Part shown: positions 27,106 through 35,900 of the stretch, in pieces
How the letters are laid out: the number at the start of each line of letters is the position of its first letter
Position numbering within the stretch: the first letter of the stretch is position 1
NCBI GenBank assembly: GCA_945273735.1
Contig: CALYPJ010000008.1
Span: 1 to 51,971, forward strand
Length of the DNA: 51,971 nt
Reading direction: 5' to 3'
From: an uncultured Lactobacillaceae bacterium
GTDB taxonomy: Bacteria; Bacillota; Bacilli; Lactobacillales; Lactobacillaceae
The notes under the pieces: generated by a model
The model's database searches: none
The model's input: the letters and a program-made list of their open reading frames with translations, nothing else
Told to the model about the DNA's origin: nothing
Made by a program: the position numbers and the translations under genes

Positions 27106-29442
27106 TTGAAACAAAAAGGAAAAATAATTTTATTCATAAGTTTTATAATTTTGGGATTAAGTCTTTATCATGTTCAAAATGTAGATGCATCAAGCAATTT
27201 ATTACCATTTAAAGATCAAAATGGTGAAACAATTACTTATTTTAATTTAAAGAGTAATGGGATTGCTCCTGATGATTCTTTAGGAGCTGCTTTTTATAAA
27301 CTGGGAATTAATAAAGAGGGAATTTTAAAAGTTAAAGGTAAAGATTATGTATTAAATTCGGTTGATGAAAAATCTGTTAATCCAATTGCAGGTAACGGTT
27401 ATTGGATACAAGGAACTAATACTTCAAATGGGGAAATGGTTGCTAACTTTATTCAGAAAAATTCAAATAAAATTGCTGATGGTAAAGTTTATTTACGAGG
27501 ACAATTAGTACCTCGAACTGCAGAAAGTTCAGTAATTCCAGCAAGTTATGTTGATCATTATAATTCTGATGGCAGTATTGATTTTGCTAATTCTAACTGG
27601 ACTCGCATTTCTACATTATCGGATAATTTGCATTGGACCTTTAAAAGAAATGGGCGTGATTATGAGATTCTTCCTGCTAATATCTCAGGTAATAACTACC
27701 CTTTATCTTCTTTGTTTGTTAAGGATCTTGACGATAATACTGGATACACCTACATATTTAATAATTTAGGTAGCGGTACTACTTCTTCTTTTGATTTAGT
27801 TGTGCCTAACATCAGCAATGAAGTATCTGAACTGACAGGAAATTATGGTAGTGCGACTTTATACTGTAAGCGTTCTCCTTACGCTGACTACTATAAGAAT
27901 AATAATAATGCAATTGCTATTGAACTGAAATCACTTAAGTCTAGTCATTTTGGACCTAATTCAGTGACACAGCCAAATAATAGTTATATTAGTGAAATTG
28001 TAGATATAAATGATAAAGGGCTTATACAGCATTATGTGACATATACTGAAAAAACATCTGCTAAATCTAATTTTGAATTTGGCGCACTAAGAGATACTGA
28101 TTTAAGTATTTTTAAGGATGCAATTTTAGATAATGAACATCGTTACCCATCTGCAGGTGAATCTTCTAGCAGTATAAATACTAGTCCTGGAGACCATGTT
28201 AGTATTATCAAAGGACCCGGTAATAGTGTCTATGTAACAGCGGAAAATAAAAAAAATTCAAACATTGAACTAACAAGTAATATTCATTATATTGATGTTA
28301 CTGGTAAAACTAAACCAGTAACTGGTTGGCAGCCTAGTAGTGGTAAAGAATTGGCTAATAGTCCTGAAGTTATTACTACACAAAAAAGTGACTTAAAACC
28401 TTCATATGATTTAAAGTGGCTACAAACCAATTCCAATTATATTTTAGAGGCAGTAGATGCTCAAAGTAGGCCAGATGTTAATGAAGATGCTACTAAATAT
28501 AGTTTTCCAACGAGTTTAATTAATCATGCTGTTAAAACAGATTTTCAAGTTTTCTTTTCGGGAATAAATCAATATGTTGTTGACTTTAACTATAGTGGCA
28601 CTAAACGCTATAGTTACGATCAATGGATAAACGCTAATAATTTTAGTGAAAATCAAGTAATAATTGCAGATATTGATTCAACAACAATCTCTACCCAAAA
28701 ATTCGCTTACTTAGGCAAGGATCAATCTTGTACGGTTCCTTATACTGAAGAAGTAGTTTCTTCTGGTGAACTTGCTCAAAATAATACGATGAATTACTAT
28801 GTTTATGTTAAACTAGCCAGTCGAACAACTCTAAGAGCAATTCCAAATTTTGATTTTGGTAATAATTTATTTCATACAACTAATAAGTATTTCTTAAGTA
28901 AGGATATACCTCAACCAAATCAACCATATTTAAATCTTGATTTTACTAAAGATAATTTAAATCTTGATTCTGGTATTCCAATTCAAAAATATTTAGATCT
29001 TGGATCAAACGGTAAAGCTCGTTCAATGGTAATGACTGATTCTAAAGCTGATGATACTGATAATTGGCAAGTGGAAGCTTCTTTGAGTAATTTTTATGAC
29101 GATAAAAATAAGGTTTTGGAATCAGATAAAAATACATTTTTAACTTTAAATTCGAACAAAATTAAAGTTAAAGGAATTGCTGATAATGCAAATAATTCTA
29201 ATCCAACTTATGCTAAATCAGTTTCTCCAGTATTAGTTTCAAATCCGATTTTAATTGCTAATGGTATGGCTACACCAATCTTACTAGGTAAAAATGGCAG
29301 TCGTTCAGCGGTGGGATCTTGGTTAGTTGATTTTGGTGATAAAAGCAGTGCCAGCTTAAATTTTCCAGTCAAAAACATTAATGTTAATAATTCCAAGATT
29401 AGAGCTACTTTAACCTGGACTTTGTTATCTAAAGCTCCTTGA
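27106..29442 (+). CDS. Secreted WxL-domain cell-surface protein
   Basis: This 778-aa exported protein has an N-terminal signal peptide (basic MKQKGK, a hydrophobic core, cleavage near NVDA-SS). The body is Ser/Asn/Asp-rich and beta-type with no recognised enzyme motif. The C-terminal about 190 residues match a WxL domain: NWQVEASLSNF is the first motif, and the protein ends in RATLTWTLLSKAP, the typical LTWTL terminus. WxL domains bind peptidoglycan non-covalently, so no LPXTG anchor is expected. The start is a TTG with GGGAG upstream. Usually WxL genes occur in clusters with DUF916 and small WxL proteins; none is seen here. Confidence 0.85.
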   Translation: MKQKGKIILFISFIILGLSLYHVQNVDASSNLLPFKDQNGETITYFNLKSNGIAPDDSLGAAFYKLGINKEGILKVKGKDYVLNSVDEKSVNPIAGNGYWIQGTNTSNGEMVANFIQKNSNKIADGKVYLRGQLVPRTAESSVIPASYVDHYNSDGSIDFANSNWTRISTLSDNLHWTFKRNGRDYEILPANISGNNYPLSSLFVKDLDDNTGYTYIFNNLGSGTTSSFDLVVPNISNEVSELTGNYGSATLYCKRSPYADYYKNNNNAIAIELKSLKSSHFGPNSVTQPNNSYISEIVDINDKGLIQHYVTYTEKTSAKSNFEFGALRDTDLSIFKDAILDNEHRYPSAGESSSSINTSPGDHVSIIKGPGNSVYVTAENKKNSNIELTSNIHYIDVTGKTKPVTGWQPSSGKELANSPEVITTQKSDLKPSYDLKWLQTNSNYILEAVDAQSRPDVNEDATKYSFPTSLINHAVKTDFQVFFSGINQYVVDFNYSGTKRYSYDQWINANNFSENQVIIADIDSTTISTQKFAYLGKDQSCTVPYTEEVVSSGELAQNNTMNYYVYVKLASRTTLRAIPNFDFGNNLFHTTNKYFLSKDIPQPNQPYLNLDFTKDNLNLDSGIPIQKYLDLGSNGKARSMVMTDSKADDTDNWQVEASLSNFYDDKNKVLESDKNTFLTLNSNKIKVKGIADNANNSNPTYAKSVSPVLVSNPILIANGMATPILLGKNGSRSAVGSWLVDFGDKSSASLNFPVKNINVNNSKIRATLTWTLLSKAP

Positions 29443-29486
29443 TTTTGATTAACTCAATTAGAATTTTTTAAAATTAAAGGTGAAAA

Positions 29487-30599
29487 ATGTCAAAATTTTC
29501 TCTATTAGCTCAAAGTTTAAAATTTGATGGTTGGAAAAGCCGTTCAATTAAGGTTGGCTTGCAAGGTCATACTTCAATTGAAATTTTAAACAATTATTAT
29601 AATGCTCATTTAATTGGTTCTTTAACTTTTAGAAGAATGTTACAAATGCAATGGCCACACCAGAAGCGTAAGCGTTTGAGCTTTTTAATGAAGTTGGTGA
29701 CTAATTCTCAGGGTAATATGGATTTTAGTCCACAAGCTCGTTATCATTTTGATCCTAAATTAGGACCTAATCATATTTTTTTGCAAGAAATTGCTAATTG
29801 GGTTTGTCAAATATATCCTTTGCCGATTTGGAAAACTAATTTTAAAGATATTGGATTTAAAGATCCTTTAGGTCATAAATTACAATTATTTAGGCAATTG
29901 ATTGATCAACAAAACATTCGCTTTTTATCTGCTTATGCTCAAAAAAAGCAATTATCAGTTTTTATGGCATTATTGACATATTTAAAAGAAAACGATTTAT
30001 CTCCTAAACTGCAAGTTGATGCCAGTTTTCATTCCAAATATTTAAAAAAGCAATGTTTTAAAAGACAAAAAACTTTTAAAGTGGAAGTGGCCAACCAGGT
30101 TTCTGAATTTATTTTTAGTTTAGACTTAAAGCATCCTTTGGTTAGTCAATGGATTGATGGTTCTAAAATTTTAGCTGATGGATCAATGAATTTAGACTAT
30201 CCCTATACTTTAGCTGAACAAGAAAACATTTTGAATGGAGAATCATTTAATTATGGGTATGTTGGAACTAAAGGGCAACATCGTTATTTGGACGTCAATC
30301 AACCAGAAATTTTTGATGTACGTACAAATTTAAAAAGGAAAAAACTATGGACCTCTCCTCGTAATTTTTTAAGTAATTCTAACGGATGTTTTGCTAATTT
30401 AATTCAGCATGATAATTTAGTAGATTTATGGAGTTGGGATGATTATCAAAGAAGCTGTAAAAGCAATGAGAACTTACTAGTTGCAAAGTATCAAGATTTC
30501 GTTACTTATTGCCGGCAACGAAAATTCAATCTTGGCTTTGCTGATTATTATCATCATTATGGTGCAAATCACTGGTTTAAAAAACCTGATTATTATTAA
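29487..30599 (+). CDS. Uncharacterised 370-aa protein downstream of the WxL gene
   Basis: This soluble protein has no signal peptide or membrane helix and a basic character (QMQWPHQKRKRLSF). It is rich in Trp, Tyr, His and Phe, and ends in an aromatic/His-rich stretch (FADYYHHYGANHWF). I do not recognise a catalytic motif. It may belong to one of the uncharacterised families known from lactobacilli and streptococci (DUF3114 came to mind, without verification). It begins 44 bases after the WxL gene with a weak AAAGGTG site and shares its terminator, so the two are probably co-transcribed. Confidence 0.75.
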   Translation: MSKFSLLAQSLKFDGWKSRSIKVGLQGHTSIEILNNYYNAHLIGSLTFRRMLQMQWPHQKRKRLSFLMKLVTNSQGNMDFSPQARYHFDPKLGPNHIFLQEIANWVCQIYPLPIWKTNFKDIGFKDPLGHKLQLFRQLIDQQNIRFLSAYAQKKQLSVFMALLTYLKENDLSPKLQVDASFHSKYLKKQCFKRQKTFKVEVANQVSEFIFSLDLKHPLVSQWIDGSKILADGSMNLDYPYTLAEQENILNGESFNYGYVGTKGQHRYLDVNQPEIFDVRTNLKRKKLWTSPRNFLSNSNGCFANLIQHDNLVDLWSWDDYQRSCKSNENLLVAKYQDFVTYCRQRKFNLGFADYYHHYGANHWFKKPDYY

Positions 30600-30610
30600 T
30601 CAGGTTTTTT
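30579..30610. terminator. Bidirectional terminator overlapping two stop codons
   Basis: AAAAAACCTGATTA (30579-30592) and TAATCAGGTTTTTT (30597-30610) form a perfect 14-bp stem with a TTAT loop. It contains the stop of the 370-aa gene and touches the stop of the convergent aldo/keto reductase. Confidence 0.9.
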
Positions 30611-31463
30611 ATAATTTCGCTAGAATCTGTTTTTTAGTCGGAGCAGGAAAAGCTTGATCTAGTAACCTTAAGTCACTGGCAGTAAGTTTAATTTTGGCTG
30701 CAGCAATATTATCTTTCATGTGCTCAGGATTATTGGTTTGAGGTATGGCAATGGTAAATCCATTTCGAATAACCCAGGCCAACATTATTTGATAAGAACT
30801 TACTTTATATTTTTGAGCAATAGCTTGAACTTGCGGATCACTTTTGATGCTTTTCCCATGGCTTGCAGCAGTTCCAGATCCAACGGGACTATAAGCAATT
30901 AATGGTAAGTGATGATCTTTTTGCCAAGGTATTAAATCAAAATCGATCCCACGATTTGCTAAATTATAAAGAACCTCATTAGTTTGAACGTTTTTGCCAT
31001 TAGGGAGTTGCCAAAGTTCTTCTAAATCGGAGGTATCAAAGTTAGAGACCCCCCATGCCCGAATTTTTCCAGAATCTTGAAGACGTTGAAGAGCAGTAAC
31101 TGTTTCTAAAAGTGGTGTTATGCCTCGCCAATGATATAAATATAAATCGAGATAATCAGTTTGAAGGTTTTTGAGACTATGATCAAGGCTTTTTTCGATT
31201 CGCTTTTTAGTTGCATTACTTGGTAAAAATTTAGAAATAAGAAACATTTGTTCACGGGGATAAGGTTTTATTGCTTTGCCAACTAAGATTTCTGAATCAC
31301 CGCTACCATACATTTCAGCAGTATCAATCACGCGCGCTCCAGCTTCTATTCCACTACGAATAGTTGCAATTTGTAAATCTTTAGTATCACGACTGCTTCC
31401 CATATTCCAAGTGCCGATTCCAATAGCCGGAACTTTTCTTCCGCATATTTCGACTTTTCTCAT
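30609..31463 (-). CDS. Aldo/keto reductase (second, AKR-type oxidoreductase)
   Basis: This 284-aa NAD(P)-dependent TIM-barrel reductase. The tetrad is Asp47 and Tyr52 (VIDTAEMYG), Lys78 (FLISKFLP) and His111 (LYLYHWRG). The C-terminal cofactor segment IAIPQTNNPEHMKDN is present. It differs from the reductase at 589-1455 in the residues around the active site and belongs to another AKR subgroup. Substrate unknown. It lies 18 bases downstream of a small membrane-protein gene, probably one operon, and its stop is inside the shared bidirectional terminator. Confidence 0.9.
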   Translation of the reverse strand: MRKVEICGRKVPAIGIGTWNMGSSRDTKDLQIATIRSGIEAGARVIDTAEMYGSGDSEILVGKAIKPYPREQMFLISKFLPSNATKKRIEKSLDHSLKNLQTDYLDLYLYHWRGITPLLETVTALQRLQDSGKIRAWGVSNFDTSDLEELWQLPNGKNVQTNEVLYNLANRGIDFDLIPWQKDHHLPLIAYSPVGSGTAASHGKSIKSDPQVQAIAQKYKVSSYQIMLAWVIRNGFTIAIPQTNNPEHMKDNIAAAKIKLTASDLRLLDQAFPAPTKKQILAKL

Positions 31464-31481
31464 GAATTTTTCTCCGTTAGA

Positions 31482-31979
31482 TTAAAATAAATAAACTTTT
31501 GCAAGTAGTAAAATACATAAAGCATAAATTATTGCAAAAAAAGTTAAAAAGAAGGGAAAAGTTTTAAGTGGCTTTATTGTTGCCGTTGCTTTTTTAACTT
31601 CTTTTAGTTGGTACAATCCCAAACTTGCTAGGATTACTAAAAAAATATTACCAAGTAGAATTTGAGAAATTAATAAAACTAAATAAATTGTTTTTAAAAA
31701 CTTTTTTTGGTCAATGATTTGTTGATGATATTGCCAAAGATAATAACTAAACATTAAGTCAATTAAAGCAACAATAATCATAATGCTAATTAGGGGGTTA
31801 TTCCGTAAAACGGTTTTAAAGCTTTGACTTTGACCTCCTAAAATTAATTTTAAATAAATAAAAGCTAAAATTGGAGTTAAAAGTAAAATAATGACGGTAC
31901 TCCAATAAACATAATGAGGTTTAATTGCACTTAAGCCCCAACTCATTTTTTTTTTAGAAAATTTATTTTTAAATTTCAT
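31482..31979 (-). CDS. Small membrane protein, four predicted helices
   Basis: This 165-aa protein has four hydrophobic segments (about residues 27-50, 65-85, 95-122 and 140-163) separated by short Lys-rich loops. There is no signal peptide, no enzyme motif and no recognisable transporter signature. It probably shares a transcript with the aldo/keto reductase that follows. Function unknown. Confidence 0.75.
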   Translation of the reverse strand: MKFKNKFSKKKMSWGLSAIKPHYVYWSTVIILLLTPILAFIYLKLILGGQSQSFKTVLRNNPLISIMIIVALIDLMFSYYLWQYHQQIIDQKKFLKTIYLVLLISQILLGNIFLVILASLGLYQLKEVKKATATIKPLKTFPFFLTFFAIIYALCILLLAKVYLF

Positions 31980-32112
31980 TTAAAACCTCGAAGTAAATGA
32001 CTTTAACTTATTTTATAATAAAAATAGAAAAAGTTCAGATTGGAGAGCAAATAATTAGTAGTTTAATAATTATTTTAGATTTATATCAAGAAAGGAAAGT
32101 ACGAAGAAGAGC

Positions 32113-32601
32113 ATGGAACAAAAATTAGCTGCTGGCTTAATTAGTCCCGCAGAATGGGAAATTATGCGTGTTATTTGGACTCTAGGACCTACCAAAACTA
32201 ATATAATTGTGAAGATTATGCAAAATAAAAAATCTTGGAAGGTTTCGACAATTAAAACTTTATTAGCACGTTTAACAAGAAAGGGTTATTTAAATCCTCA
32301 AAAGATTGGTCGCGAATTCTGTTATCATGCTGAAATTAAGGAAAATGAAGCAATTGATCAAACTATTAAAGAGTTTTTTAATGATATTTGTGCGATGAAA
32401 GCAGGTAAAGCAATTAATTATTTAATTCAAAACGTTACCTTAAGTAAATCTGACTTAAAAACTTTAAACCAAACTATTAATCAGCGTTTTGATGATGCTC
32501 CAGAGTCGATTCCTTGTAATTGTGTACCTAAACAGTATCGTAAAATGGCTAATTTTTGTGTTTCAGAAGTTTCAACAGTGAAGAAAAATAGGGAGAATTG
32601 A
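32113..32601 (+). CDS. CopY/BlaI-family winged-helix repressor
   Basis: This 162-aa regulator is homologous to CopY, BlaI and MecI. The winged-helix DNA-binding domain is at about 8-75 (ISPAEWEIMRVIWTLG, TIKTLLARLTRKGYL), followed by a dimerisation region. In copper-sensing CopY the tail carries CxCxxxxCxC; here the tail reads CNCVPKQ with one more Cys only ten residues later (MANFC). The metal site is therefore incomplete or rearranged. No TACA-N2-TGTA operator was found upstream. Unusually, the gene is coupled (TGATG) to a PLP enzyme rather than to a copper ATPase. Confidence 0.85.
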   Translation: MEQKLAAGLISPAEWEIMRVIWTLGPTKTNIIVKIMQNKKSWKVSTIKTLLARLTRKGYLNPQKIGREFCYHAEIKENEAIDQTIKEFFNDICAMKAGKAINYLIQNVTLSKSDLKTLNQTINQRFDDAPESIPCNCVPKQYRKMANFCVSEVSTVKKNREN

Positions 32602-33764
32602 TGATTTATAATTTTGATCAAATAATTAATCGAAGAAATACTAATTCTATTAAATGGAAGGTTAATTCTCATGAATTACCATTAACTATTGCTGATATGG
32701 ATTTTTCAACTGCTCCGGAAATTATTCAAGCTTTAAATGATAAAATAGCTACTGGTGTTTTTGGTTATGAAGATATACCATCAAGCTATTTTACGGCTGT
32801 AGAAGCTTGGTATTTAAAACAGCATCAGGTAAATCTACCTTCAGAATGGCAACTATTTGTAACAGGAGTTATTCCGGCTTTATCATCGATTGTACGCCGT
32901 TTAACTCACCCTGGTGAGCAAATTTTGGTATTAAGTCCGGTATATGATATTTTTTATCATTCAATTGAAAATAATGGACGGATAACGCAAGAGTGTCCTT
33001 TAATTTATGATCGTCAAAAACGAAAGTATCAAATTAATTTCGAAGACTTAGCTGCTAAATTAGCTGAACCTCAAACAACGATGATGATTCTTTGTAATCC
33101 TCATAACCCAATTGGTCAAGTGTGGTCACAAGAAATTTTGACGCAAATTCTCGAACTTTGTAAAAAATATCAAGTTATTCTTGTTAGTGATGAAATTCAT
33201 GGCGATTTAGTATTAGAAAAGCCAGATTATACGCCTATTTTAAGTTTAGATTCAGATTTGAATACTCAAACTATTGCTCTAGTATCAACAAGTAAAACTT
33301 TTAATTTGGCAGCATTACATGCAGCAACAGCGATTATTCCAAATTCTTATTTGCGTTATGAAGTTAATCGAGGTTTTAATAATGATGAAATTGCAGAACC
33401 TAATTTTGCAGCAGTTACTGCTACAATTGCTGCTTATGAAAAAGGAGCACCTTGGTTAGCTAGTTTAAAGTCATATTTGTGTCAAAATAAACAACTAGTT
33501 CAACAAGTTTTGGATGAGAAGATCCCTAAAATTAGACTAGTACCAGGGAATGCAACTTATTTACTTTGGCTTGATTGTACAGATATCCCAGAAAGTTCAA
33601 CAGAAATTGTGACAAGAATTGCTCATCATACAGGTTTAATTTTAGCTGATGGTTCTGTTTATCGTGGCAATGGTTCCCATTTTATTCGAATGAGTATTGC
33701 TTGTCCCCGAGTTGAACTTAAGGATGCTTTATCACGCTTAGTAATGGCAAGTAAATTTTTATAA
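32601..33764 (+). CDS. MalY/PatB-type PLP enzyme, probable cystathionine beta-lyase
   Basis: This 387-aa fold-type I PLP enzyme of the MalY/PatB group, which typically cleaves C-S bonds (cystathionine or cysteine to pyruvate, ammonia and a thiol or sulfide). N-terminal ELPLTIADMDFSTAPEI, the aspartate motif ILCNPHNPIGQVW and VSDEIHGDLV, and the PLP lysine in VSTSKTFNLAALHAA are diagnostic. I prefer the ATG at 32601, in a TGATG overlap with the regulator and preceded by AGGGAG, over the TTG one codon upstream. Its coupling to a CopY-type repressor implies regulation by a metal- or sulfur-related signal. Confidence 0.92.
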   Translation: MIYNFDQIINRRNTNSIKWKVNSHELPLTIADMDFSTAPEIIQALNDKIATGVFGYEDIPSSYFTAVEAWYLKQHQVNLPSEWQLFVTGVIPALSSIVRRLTHPGEQILVLSPVYDIFYHSIENNGRITQECPLIYDRQKRKYQINFEDLAAKLAEPQTTMMILCNPHNPIGQVWSQEILTQILELCKKYQVILVSDEIHGDLVLEKPDYTPILSLDSDLNTQTIALVSTSKTFNLAALHAATAIIPNSYLRYEVNRGFNNDEIAEPNFAAVTATIAAYEKGAPWLASLKSYLCQNKQLVQQVLDEKIPKIRLVPGNATYLLWLDCTDIPESSTEIVTRIAHHTGLILADGSVYRGNGSHFIRMSIACPRVELKDALSRLVMASKFL

Positions 33765-33860
33765 TTCTTTAGGATTTGTTTAATTAGTATTTATTCTAAA
33801 GTTTAATAAATAATTATGTAAGATTGTTTATAGTAAATAAAAGAATTCAGGAAGGATCAA

Positions 33861-34328
33861 ATGTTAATTACACTCATATTAATTGGAATTGTAGTTTTCC
33901 CAATTCTCATTATTATAGAAACAATTTTAATTAAAAATCATTACCGTACCCGGATGGCTAAAGATGATTTAGCTCATCGAAATTACGATCAAGTTTGGTT
34001 AGGACGTTCAGGGGCGGGTTATATTGCAGTTAAAGGAACAAAATTAATTGTTTTTAAAACTAAAGAGAATATAAAAACTTTTAATTTAAAGAAATTATTT
34101 GTATTTACACAGAAGAATCGCGTCGATTTTAATAAAGTCTATTTGCCTTTAACTCGAGTTCAACGTTATTGGGGTGTTATTTTAAAACCAGAAACATTTC
34201 AAAATTTTACTAATTGGCTTAAAGAAAAGCAAATTCCAGTTTTACCAATGAATCAAGTAATTAATGATTTAAAAATTGTATTAGCCCGAGAAGAGAAAAA
34301 TAATCCAAATAATTCTTCAAAAAAATAA
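33861..34328 (+). CDS. Hypothetical membrane-anchored protein
   Basis: This 155-aa protein has one strongly hydrophobic N-terminal segment (residues 2-23) and a soluble basic domain that looks like a small beta-rich module (GAGYIAVKGTKLIVFKTKEN), ending in an Asn/Lys tail. A good GGAAGG ribosome binding site precedes the ATG. No family recognised. It stands alone between the PLP enzyme and the PTS regulator. Confidence 0.75.
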   Translation: MLITLILIGIVVFPILIIIETILIKNHYRTRMAKDDLAHRNYDQVWLGRSGAGYIAVKGTKLIVFKTKENIKTFNLKKLFVFTQKNRVDFNKVYLPLTRVQRYWGVILKPETFQNFTNWLKEKQIPVLPMNQVINDLKIVLAREEKNNPNNSSKK

Positions 34329-34419
34329 ATTTACCTAAATTTTTTTAAAAGATACGTCTATTCTAATCTTTTAGCCGGTATTGGATAGAGTGAGTGAATT
34401 AATAAATTAATATCAAGGG

Positions 34420-34465
34420 TTGACTTTTTATGAAAGCGAATTAATATGAAGATGTGGTTGGTACC
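34420..34465 (+). promoter_or_regulatory. Promoter of the GntR gene with cre-like site and a palindromic operator candidate
   Basis: TTGACT (34420-34425) and TAATAT (34442-34447) are 16 bases apart. Between and partly within them lies TGAAAGCGAATTAA (34431-34444), matching 12 of 14 positions of the CcpA cre consensus. Just after the expected start site the palindrome TGGTACCA lies at about 34457, a plausible autoregulatory GntR operator. The layout predicts carbon catabolite repression plus regulator control. Confidence 0.55.
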
Positions 34466-34493
34466 AGATAGCCATTAAAGATAGATTAATAAA

Positions 34494-35228
34494 ATGGAAC
34501 AATATAAATTATCTCTTTATGAACAAATAGTAGATGTTTTGCAGGATACGATTACTCGTAAAATGCAACCTAATGATAAATTACCTTCTGAACGACAGCT
34601 TAGTTTAAATTATGGTGTTAGCCGTAATACAGTTCGTTTAGCTTTAGAAAAATTACGACAACGAGGATATATTTATCGTAAAAAAGGTCAAGGAACTTTT
34701 GTTGCAAATCGCTCAAAATACTTAACTGACTTGACTGATTCCTATAGTTTTAGTGAGCAAATGGAGTCTCTTGGACGAGTACCTACAACAGTTTTGATGT
34801 ATTTTAAATTAATGAAAGCATCTAGTTTCTTGGTTGAACATATGAATTTATCTTCGTCGGCTCAAGTTTATAAGTTAAAACGGATACGTTATGCAGATGG
34901 GTTACCGATGATGATTGATCGAACTTTTTTACCAGCAAAACTATTACCCAATTTGAATTATGAAGAAATAAATCATCATTCACTATATAAGGTTTTGAAT
35001 CAGAATTATCAAATTGAAATTGAACATGCTGATGAAGCTTTTTATGCTAGTTTAATTGAACGCAGGGATGCTAAATACTTGAACATTGCTAAAAGTTCAC
35101 CATGTTTAAATCTTGAGCGTACAACTTATGATCGACAACAGCGAATTGTTGAATTTACATTAAGTGTTGCACGAGGTGATCAATTTGTTTATCAGGTTCA
35201 TCATGTTAATCCAGAATTGGAAAAGTAA
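34494..35228 (+). CDS. GntR-family transcriptional regulator (HutC/UTRA type)
   Basis: This 244-aa regulator has an N-terminal GntR winged helix (about 8-75: KLPSERQLSLNYGVSRNTVR with GYIYRKKGQGTFVA). A UTRA ligand-binding domain follows (about 90-240), a domain that usually senses phosphorylated sugars or related metabolites. It precedes the mannose-family PTS by 180 bases in the same orientation and is the likely specific regulator of that transporter. Confidence 0.92.
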   Translation: MEQYKLSLYEQIVDVLQDTITRKMQPNDKLPSERQLSLNYGVSRNTVRLALEKLRQRGYIYRKKGQGTFVANRSKYLTDLTDSYSFSEQMESLGRVPTTVLMYFKLMKASSFLVEHMNLSSSAQVYKLKRIRYADGLPMMIDRTFLPAKLLPNLNYEEINHHSLYKVLNQNYQIEIEHADEAFYASLIERRDAKYLNIAKSSPCLNLERTTYDRQQRIVEFTLSVARGDQFVYQVHHVNPELEK

Positions 35229-35353
35229 TTTAGGCTCATTGAATGGATAGTTTTGTGTTTCATTTTTATTAAATAATATTTGATTTTGGCAAAGGAGGAT
35301 TTGAAATAAGAAGACAGAGGTAAATAAATTTTATTAGATATTTTGCTGTTTTA

Positions 35354-35382
35354 TTGTTTCAGTAAATATTATTAACTATATA
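35354..35382 (+). promoter_or_regulatory. Possible promoter of the PTS operon
   Basis: TTGTTT (35354-35359) and TATATA (35377-35382), 17 bases apart, about 25 bases before the IIB start. Moderate match only. Confidence 0.4.
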
Positions 35383-35408
35383 AAATATTCAAACATGGGG
35401 GATTTCCG

Positions 35409-35900
35409 ATGGCAATTATTGGTGTAAGAATTGATGGTCGATTAGTTCATGGACAAGTAGCTAATCTATGGACAAATAAATTGACTGTTGGGCGAATTTT
35501 AGTAGTAGATGACGAAGTAGCTCAAAATAAGATTCAAAAAAGTGGTTTACGTTTAGCAACTCCAGCAGGGGTTAACTTAAGCGTTTTACCAATTGATAAA
35601 GCTGCAGATCATATTTTAGCTGGTAAGTATGATAAGCAAAGATTATTTATTGTCGCTAAAAAGCCAAAAACACTTTTGGCATTAGTTGAAAAGGGGGTAC
35701 CTATAAAAGAGATTAATGTGGGTAATATGACACAAGATGATGAAACTCGTCAAGTTACTCGTTCGATTAATGTAAAAGACGAAGATGTTGAAGCATTTAG
35801 AAGTCTTGATAAAAAAGGTGTTAAGCTTACATCACAAATGGTTCCAAGTGATGATCCTGAAAGTTTTATGCCTTTGCTTGAAAAAGAGGAGAAGAAATAA
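35409..35900 (+). CDS. PTS system mannose-family EIIB component
   Basis: This 163-aa cytoplasmic phosphotransfer protein of the mannose/fructose/sorbose PTS family takes phosphate from IIA and passes it to the incoming sugar. The phosphorylated histidine is His15 in VRIDGRLVHGQVANLW. Length is normal. The stop codon shares a base with the IIC start (TAATG). The substrate cannot be read from IIB alone. The neighbouring PflD-type enzyme suggests an anhydrohexitol, but mannose, sorbose or amino-sugars remain possible. Confidence 0.94.
   Translation: MAIIGVRIDGRLVHGQVANLWTNKLTVGRILVVDDEVAQNKIQKSGLRLATPAGVNLSVLPIDKAADHILAGKYDKQRLFIVAKKPKTLLALVEKGVPIKEINVGNMTQDDETRQVTRSINVKDEDVEAFRSLDKKGVKLTSQMVPSDDPESFMPLLEKEEKK

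Noticed and set aside
31980-32112. CopY/BlaI operator upstream of the repressor gene
   Set aside because: No TACA-N2-TGTA or equivalent palindrome was found in this spacer.
35291-35310. Orphan GGAGG followed by TTG AAA TAA upstream of the PTS IIB gene
   Set aside because: It yields only a two-codon frame. It may be a relic or a meaningless match; not enough to call a leader peptide.
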